Part shown: positions 57,448 through 64,000 of the stretch, one piece after another
Layout of the letters: each line of letters starts with the position of its first letter
Numbering within the stretch: position 1 is the first letter of the stretch
NCBI GenBank assembly: GCA_036429605.1
Contig: JAVFKD010000016.1
Span: 2,232,001-2,296,000 of the forward strand
Direction: 5' to 3'
From: Cladobotryum mycophilum
Taxonomy: Eukaryota > Ascomycota > Sordariomycetes > Hypocreales > Hypocreaceae
Length of the DNA stretch: 64,000 nucleotides
The notes under the pieces: generated by a model
The model's input: the letters and a program-made list of their open reading frames with translations, nothing else
Told to the model about the DNA's origin: nothing
Database searches by the model: none
Made by a program: the position numbers and the translations under genes

Positions 57448-60400
57448 ATGACTCCGCCACTGGATCCTGTGGCGGTTGCTGGCGCACCCAGTGTAGAACA
57501 GGAGACACAGACAGCCCACGCTGCGAACGATCCGAGCACGATATCACAGCCCTCGTCTGATGGCTCCTTGGGGGCGTCAGGCTATGATCCCGCTACCACC
57601 ATCATCCCCGGACTCGAAAGCAACAAATACCCTGCCCAGAAGCGAAAAACCCACGATCATGATGCCCCCTCCGTCGAAGAAAATATACACAAAAAGGCCA
57701 AGCTGGCCAATGATGGAGAAAGTGGTTTGGATCCTCAATCCAACATCTTCTCTGATATGACGCAACAGCTCCCAGCGGAGGTCTGGCATCATATCTTTAC
57801 TTTCCTGCCCCCACGCACCCTAGGGAGCCTGTTGCTTGTCAACAAGCTATTCCACACCCACCTTGACCCGGCTTCTCGTGTCAAGGCCTCCCGCCCCGTC
57901 TTCGCTGCTCCCTCCACCTTGCCTGTCTTGAAACCTGATGCAATATGGCAAGCTTCAAGGCGTCTGTTCTGGCCACGCATGCCGGTGCCTTTGAGAGGCA
58001 GATCAGAGGTTGATATGTGGCGGTTAGCCTGCACTCGAACTTGCCAATTTTGTAGACGAAGAGATCAGGATGAGGTTGGGTTGCCTCAATCAAAATGGCA
58101 CAATGGTCCTGGTGCTAATGGGGTTTCACCCGTGTTTCCCTTCTTCATTGTTTCTTGCGGACGTTGTCTCGGCGAGAGAAGCATCAAGGTGCGTCTACCC
58201 CCACTTCTGAGATTTATTTCAAACTCACAAGCTTTGCAGGAAAATGATCTAGTATTGTCATCCTCAACACCGTACTTTCTCCTTTCGGGCCTTCCCATGG
58301 TTGTCTTGACGTCGGAACTGTGCACAATACCACCCCAAGCGATACGAACTGGCTCTATACCTCTCAATACTCACTTATCAAAGGTGTTCTGGCAAGAGCA
58401 TCTCGAGAAAATTAAAGCTGAACTGGAGGCCGTCGTGAAGCTCGGCACTGCAGCTGCAGAAGAGTGGAACAAGGGTCTTGAGACTAGGGGTAAAGGGATC
58501 CTCGCCGACTCTTCTCGTTGGGAAAAATGGTATATGTCTGGTGGGGTTCACCAAATGCGTCTACGCGATTCTGCGGATTCATCAACTGTGACTTCTTCTG
58601 CTGCCTCGCCGACAAATGCAAAAGACTTAAGCAACGTTATGGACAAGCCAGGAGCTGTGGCTGACCTTGCTAGCATTAGCAAGCAAATTATAAATGGCAA
58701 CGGTATGTATCGTGTTCAACGTAATGGATATGATCTAACAATTAGTAGAGCAAACCAATACAAAGCCAGGACCCCTTAGCATACCACCAAAGCCCCCAAC
58801 TCGTTCCCAAAGCCAACAAATACGGACCAGAGGAGATGTGGCTGAACTCAGGGCAAAGAGACGTATTGAGATTGAGAGGCGAGCCTCGCAGCTTCAACCA
58901 CCAATAGCACTAAATGTTCTTGCTCACATCCCATCATTTCAAGGGGCTTTGCAAATTATTGCCCCCTTTGACGATGACGCCTGGGAGCTTTTGAAGCCTC
59001 GACTTCTAGCTCAACGCGAGGTGGCAGAAAAGAGGGAAAGAAGCAGCGTAATGAATGCTGGCGCTCATCAGGATATGCCGCGGAACGCAGCTGTGGCCAA
59101 CCAGAATACGAAGGAAGTCACCGACGAGGAGTGGAACGAGGTTCAAGGTCCCTTACGAGCACGAATCGCTGGCTTTGCCGACGAAATCATCAAGGATAGT
59201 TGGGACGGTGGGAAGAAAGTGAAGAAGAAGAATTGTGCCCAATTCGCCACAGAGGTCTTGCTCTATGTTCGACGAGGGTTCCACGCTGAGGTTGCGAAGG
59301 ACGCTGCGGCAGCTCGAGCCGCCGGCATAGATCCAATTATTGACCCTCCTCAAGGGCCTTGGACACAGAAACTGACCATAGAGAATATGAAGTGGATATT
59401 TGACACGAAGATCAGACCACTTACTGACCGTCATCGCAAAGATTTGTTTCTATGCAGTGGCTGTGAGGGAAGCCGTAAATTCTTTGGCTTTGAAGCAATC
59501 ATTCAGCACTATGCGGCCAAACACACTGGTGTTCTTAGCAAGGGCAATGTTGTTGTCAATTGGAGGGCAGAATGGCCTGAAGCACCTATTTTTAATCCTG
59601 AAATAAGGCTCTCTGTTTCACCACCAAGTGTTATTACAGAGTCTCAGCGAGTTTCTACCGTTAGCACCCCATTGCATGCCAGTCAGAGTGTGCATAGCTC
59701 TGCGCCTACCACTTCAGCAGCCTTCGCCGCCCCTGGTCAACAATACAGCTCTGTACCGCAACTATCGAATCCCGGGTTAGGGACATGCAATACTGAAGCT
59801 GTTCTGAATGTGCCCTACAGAAAATCTAGTATATCGCCGCAGTATCAGTCCACGGGTTCATCGGATCAGAAGCAGAATGGCTCTGCTGGAGCATCACGGC
59901 CGGTTGAAGATAAAAAGGAGGATCTTGCAACAACCTTCAGCCAGATCTACTGCCCGCACTTTCATGCGCAGAATAAACCCCGAGGCGGCTATCAACATAC
60001 TCTGTCAGGCGACCCCTATAGATTACAAGTAGACTTCATGGCAAACATCGTCAAGGATACGTGGAATACGCTGTCGCGTGTCAAAAATGTTCCTTTATCG
60101 GTCAAAGTTTGTACCGTTGTTCACCATATCGCCAAGGGGTATCAACAGAAATATTCAGAACCCGCACCCTTTGAGACGTTCATCGATGGTCTAAACAGTC
60201 ATGAATTGTTTGTTCCCCTGCGCGATATTCAGAATCTTATCTGCAAGACTTGCATGTCTTCGCCTACTTGGTCGCACGAACGGGGGCCTTACACTTTGCT
60301 AGGGTTAACAAATCATTTTTATGTGAATCATGGCAGGATGCTCATAAGTCAGCTGGCGCCGCCTGATGATTGGCGCGTGGACATGGTATGGCTCCCTGAC

Positions 60401-61609
60401 ATAGGGGCCTTGGTAGGGCTCGAAACCGTTCTTCGTAATAAGAAGCAGGCTTTGCAGTTAGTTTCCGATGCACTGCCTTGGGCATTGAAGAACAAAACAG
60501 AAAACGGCAATCAGACAGCAAAGGCAAGGGGGACTGTGGTTCCGCTACCTATAACTCACCATGTAGAGCCTGCCATTGCTACGCAAGTGCAGACATCAGC
60601 TCTACCTCCAGCTCCGCAACATACTCTCCCATCTAAGGAGGCATTGCTAATTCAAGATAAACCACTTCTCCGACCGGCTAGTGTTGTATATGGTAAGCCA
60701 CAAGATGGTCATCGTCAGGCGGCCTACACTCCGTTGCCATCTACTAGAAATGGTCACAATACGCCAAACATCAAGCAGCAAGCGCTGGGAGCCAATGTGC
60801 CAGGTACTGGGCAAGGGCATTCAACAAATCGAGAACTTGGTAATGCCACTGAACAACCCAGCTCTTTCACGGAGTTTAGAGGACACCATTTAGACCAAGT
60901 GTATCAAACAGGGTCTAGTTCAATGAATGACAATGAACGAGGCCAAAGGGCTAGAGTGGCAACGCATATCGCCCCTGCAGCACTGCACTTTGACAACGGC
61001 AGACGTTCCTCATATGGTCTTGAAGTCAGCCAAGGAGGGCACGGGGAGAGCGTTAGCCGTAGCAGGCAAGAGGCAACCAGAAGAGAACCAGATTATGACC
61101 CTAGTGAGCTTGAATTGGTAGAAGTTCGAAGGGTTGGAGCAGAGGGTCGTCGGAGGTCAGTCTCACCACGACCAATCTACCGTTATGCTCAGCCGTTATA
61201 CCGAGAGCGAAGTCCCAGACCAGCAGTTTCTCGAGTACCTTACGAGTATGAGGTTAGATATTCCCCATACTCTCGCCATAGAGACGAGCCACCTATCTAC
61301 CCAGTTCCACCGTTGGCAGCGTACGAAATCGTTGAAGTGCGCGATCCTCAGGGCGATTACTTCATCCGACGACCTATCCGCCTTGAAGAAACTGAGGTAC
61401 TCACCTATGCTGCGCAAGGCAGGGATACCAGTGGCTGGTATCCTCGATATACTACGGCCTACGAGTATGCGCCGCCTGAGCATCGACCTTTAATCCATGG
61501 AGACCATCGTCCATCACTGGTCAAGTCTCCGGAATATGAGGACTATGATCCGAGATATCCAGCTACAGGTCCTACGGAGGGATCTTCGCGTCACGTGGGT
61601 AGATCTTAA
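57448..61609 (+). CDS. F-box protein with two related zinc-finger-like modules
   Basis: Two exons (57448..58702 and 58749..61609) give 1371 residues; the 46 bp intron has a GTATGT donor and a CTAAC branch site. Residues 109-143 form an F-box (LPAEVWHHIFTFLPPRTLGS), which would link Skp1 of an SCF ubiquitin ligase to a substrate. Cysteines CQFCRR and CGRC (about 197 and 234) may bind metal. Exon 2 begins with charged helices (AELRAKRRIEIERRASQL), then holds two similar modules: a helix (IIKDSWDG / IVKDTWNT), CSGC...H-X4-H at about 625-650, and CKTC...H-X4-H at about 900-930. Each is followed by a Trp-rich strand (VNWRAEWPE / DDWRVDMVWLPD). The C-terminus is rich in Arg, Tyr and Pro (SPRPIYRYAQPLYRERSPRP), suggesting RNA or SH3/WW contacts. 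I associate the C-terminal region with the fungal DUF7892 family. The substrate is unknown. Confidence 0.8.
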
Positions 61610-62153
61610 AGGAGCTCAATAATATTTGCTTAGAATTCACATGCGGTGGCACAAAATAAGTATAGTGGGGGAAGGTTTACATACATTTGGAGTGTTAGGT
61701 AGACAAAAAGGGAGGCTTTATATAGCTATTTTAATGATTTCTTTTTTTAATTGCGAGCGAACTATACAGTGAGACGTAACCAGTAATGTATTTATCATGG
61801 GAGATGCCGACAAGGTCGAGTGGTGTAATACAAGAGCCCTCCTCCAACTATTCGAGTGGCATTCTTTCCTTCGCATTGTGTACAGATAAGGCAGTTGTAC
61901 AAATCTCAAAATGAGAACTATTCCATCGTCCATGGAGAAAAAGATGTTTGTTTGTCCTCTTTCAGACGAATCCCTTTACCCCTCCGCCTCCGCCCCCTTT
62001 TTTTTTCTTCTAAACCCAAAGACGCCCAAAATCGTTTTTCCTCGTTGACCTTTGCCTCCCCCATCATTTCACACATCAAGCTTCTTTTCTCCCCCTCTTG
62101 GCATGTGAAGGGGGCCATATGAAACAAAACAAAAAAGGGCAGTTTCAAGAAAT
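61610..62153. other. Convergent 3' region (F-box gene / VPS1)
   Basis: 544 bp between convergent stop codons, AT-rich after the F-box gene and CT-rich near VPS1. No gene is supported. Confidence 0.5.
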
Positions 62154-64000
62154 TTACAACACCTCGCCGATAATTTTAGCCGCCTCGCGATACGTTTGAA
62201 GAAGCTTCTCGCACTTCTCACGCTCCTTCTTAACGCCGTCGTCTTCGTAAAGGAGCTCTTCGAACAATACCTCTTTATACAACTCGCTAACCAAACGGTT
62301 CTGGACCACATCTTTGCAGTGGTTAACAAGGAGATGCATGATCGCCTTGGGGACCTGGTCGGCAATGGACTCTCGGACAATATTGAAGTAGGATGAAATC
62401 AAGGCCCGGATCAATTCTGACTCCATAGCCTCACGCTCGGTCATGGCTGGCTCATTAGATTCTCCCTGCAAAGTAAAAATCGTTAGTCAAAAGATCAATC
62501 AACACAACGTAGGGAATGAAAACTCACCAAGTGGGATGCCAGGCCGTAACTTCTTCCGGTCGGGTCATCGTAATCATCACGAGGTGGAACCGATCGGGAT
62601 GGCAACTCTTCCTTACGACGAAGGCTTTGCGTAAAGTTTGGCTCAGATGCCTGGCTAATATGCCTGCTAGCTAGAGGCGGGAGGGATGAGGCGGCAACAG
62701 GTGATACACCGTCCTTGCCGAAGAAATAGTTCAAAAATGTGTCCCGAGCACCACCGTGGGCAAGATGGTGTCCATTAAGCCTAGATGGAGAGGTACCCCG
62801 GCCACCATTGGCCAGATTAACACCGCCAGCCTCAGAGTGAACGGCGGGAGACATGCTTCGTGATTGCTTTGCGACAAGTTTCCGGTGGCTTGGCTCTGGC
62901 TTTTCAGTAATCGGGCTGTCCTCACCACCATCCTCTGTAGGGTCGGCGCCGTTGACCCCAAGCTCTTTGAGTCGACGCTTCTCCCGTCGATCACGCTCCT
63001 CCTGAATCAGCCTCTTGCGTTCACGTTCCTGCTTAGCACTAACAACATGGCTCATTGCAGCCGCAGCTCCGAGGAAATTAGGATGATTAGTGTTAATGTA
63101 TGCTCGTTGAATCGAAATGAGGGATTCAACATAGGATGATGAGGGTCCCAACCTCTCCCGCAAAAGGTCCGAGACTGTCTCGATAAGTTTAGCTTGTAGT
63201 CTTGGGAATCTAGAAAGCTCTATTGAGCCGCATGTATGGCAAATCTTGATGAGCTCTTCGTATACAAGCTCAACACACCGCTGACTAGGTATTTCCAATA
63301 ATTTTATCTGTGGTTTAACCAGAAGATCAAATGCCATTTCAGGAACAAATAAACTTGGTCGGGGTCCAGTGGAGTTGCGGATCGCTGTTCTGATGTCGAG
63401 GGCCGAGAGATTGGAGGTGGGGTCGATTGACTCAAGAGAGCTGCCAAAGACGGAGTTGAAAATGTAGTAAATGCGGGCACCACCGCAAAGCTCCTTGGTT
63501 GAGATTTCGGTGGAAGTACCATCGATTGATGAGATGAAAGAGGTTGCGAATCGGGTCATGAGCTGAAGGATTAAAGAGCCCCGATGCTCCTTGCCACTAA
63601 AATGCATATCACCATAGCCTGCAAGCTCTTGCTGGGTTTGGCCCATCAAGGTATTAAGACGGGCCTTGATATCCGGAAGTCGCTCTCTGATATGGCCCAT
63701 GAGAGTTGTGTTAAGCGTCTTAGCCAGGAACTGGGTGCCGCATCGGCTAGAGATGTTGCGATAAGCGGGGTGATGCTTGAAGAAGTCCATTTCTGCTTGG
63801 AGAGCCTCTTGCATTGGCTTATTTCCCTGAATATCTTGCTGCGAACGGTTCACAACGCCGATGAAACCAAGCTTCAATGGATATACGCGACCAGACAGGA
63901 TATCGAGGGCATTGGTGCCATGGTCCATCAAGTCAAGCTTGGTGAGAACACCGATGGTTCTTCGGCCAAGTGGATCCACATGCCGGGCAAGCTTCAGGGC
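62154..64000 (-). CDS. VPS1: Vps1 dynamin-like GTPase, 3' part (cut by window edge)
   Basis: Vps1 is a dynamin-related GTPase that pinches vesicles for vacuolar sorting and peroxisome division. Two exons are visible: from the window edge to 62528, and 62465..62154. The 62 bp intron joins ASHL to GESNEPAMTE without a phase change. The edge begins within the GTPase domain (LKLARHVDPLGRRTIGVLTK), whose TKLD motif is a G4 element. The middle and stalk domain follow (LLVKPQIKLLEIPSQRCVEL), then an RQRK-rich linker (AKQERERKRLIQEERDRREK), insert B with Gly/Ser-rich sequence, and the GTPase effector domain in the last exon (MESELIRALISSYFNIVRES...LYKEVLFEELL). The N-terminal P-loop lies outside. Overall layout is normal for fungal Vps1, lacking PH and Pro-rich domains. 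Confidence 0.93.

Overview
This window looks like nuclear chromosomal DNA of a filamentous ascomycete, most likely a Sordariomycete and probably Hypocreales. The reasons are short spliceosomal introns (mostly 46-150 bp, GT...AG, with CTAAC-like branch sites), Zn2Cys6 and fungal-type C2H2 regulators, long microsatellite-rich intergenic spaces, and a full set of fungal housekeeping proteins (eIF3d, Vps1, Abp1, Grx3/4, Rim15, Npr3). I see no rRNA, tRNA, transposon, virus-like or CRISPR sequence, and no secondary-metabolite cluster. About 17 genes are supported, roughly one per 3.8 kb.

Layout, left to right: an SFT2 Golgi-transport gene cut by the left edge (-); a bHLH-zipper regulator resembling Rtg3 (+); NPR3, a subunit of the TORC1-inhibiting GATOR1/SEACIT complex (-); an ethanolamine kinase (+); a 1207-residue C2H2 regulator that also carries a Zn2Cys6-like cluster (+); an MFS phosphate/glycerophosphodiester-type permease (-); the RIM15/Greatwall-type kinase (-); a PlsC acyltransferase (-); a weakly supported small gene (-); a bZIP regulator (+); eIF3d (+); an unrecognised Cys-rich protein (-); a small CYSTM protein (+); ABP1 (-) divergent from GRX3/4 (+); a Zn2Cys6 regulator with a 3-nt microexon (+); an F-box protein with two related zinc-finger-like modules (+); and VPS1, cut by the right edge (-). 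Intergenic spaces are 0.5-3.9 kb and hold simple repeats and two recurrent palindromic words, TAGGTACCTA and TACGGAGTA.

Functional links: four neighbours within about 30 kb (Rtg3-like bHLH, Npr3, the phosphate-type permease and Rim15) belong to nutrient/TORC1 signalling in yeast. This may be coincidence. ABP1 and VPS1 act in endocytic and vacuolar traffic, and SFT2 in Golgi traffic.

The most important quality observation is that two conserved genes, RIM15 and the normally essential eIF3d, are each broken by two apparent frameshifts. All four lie at or beside runs of 5-6 C (or G). This points to homopolymer errors in the assembly rather than gene decay. I found no convincing undescribed multi-gene system. 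The best biological curiosities are the 3-nt microexon inside a zinc cluster, the duplicated finger module in the F-box protein, the long loop insertion in the bHLH domain, and the intergenic palindromes.
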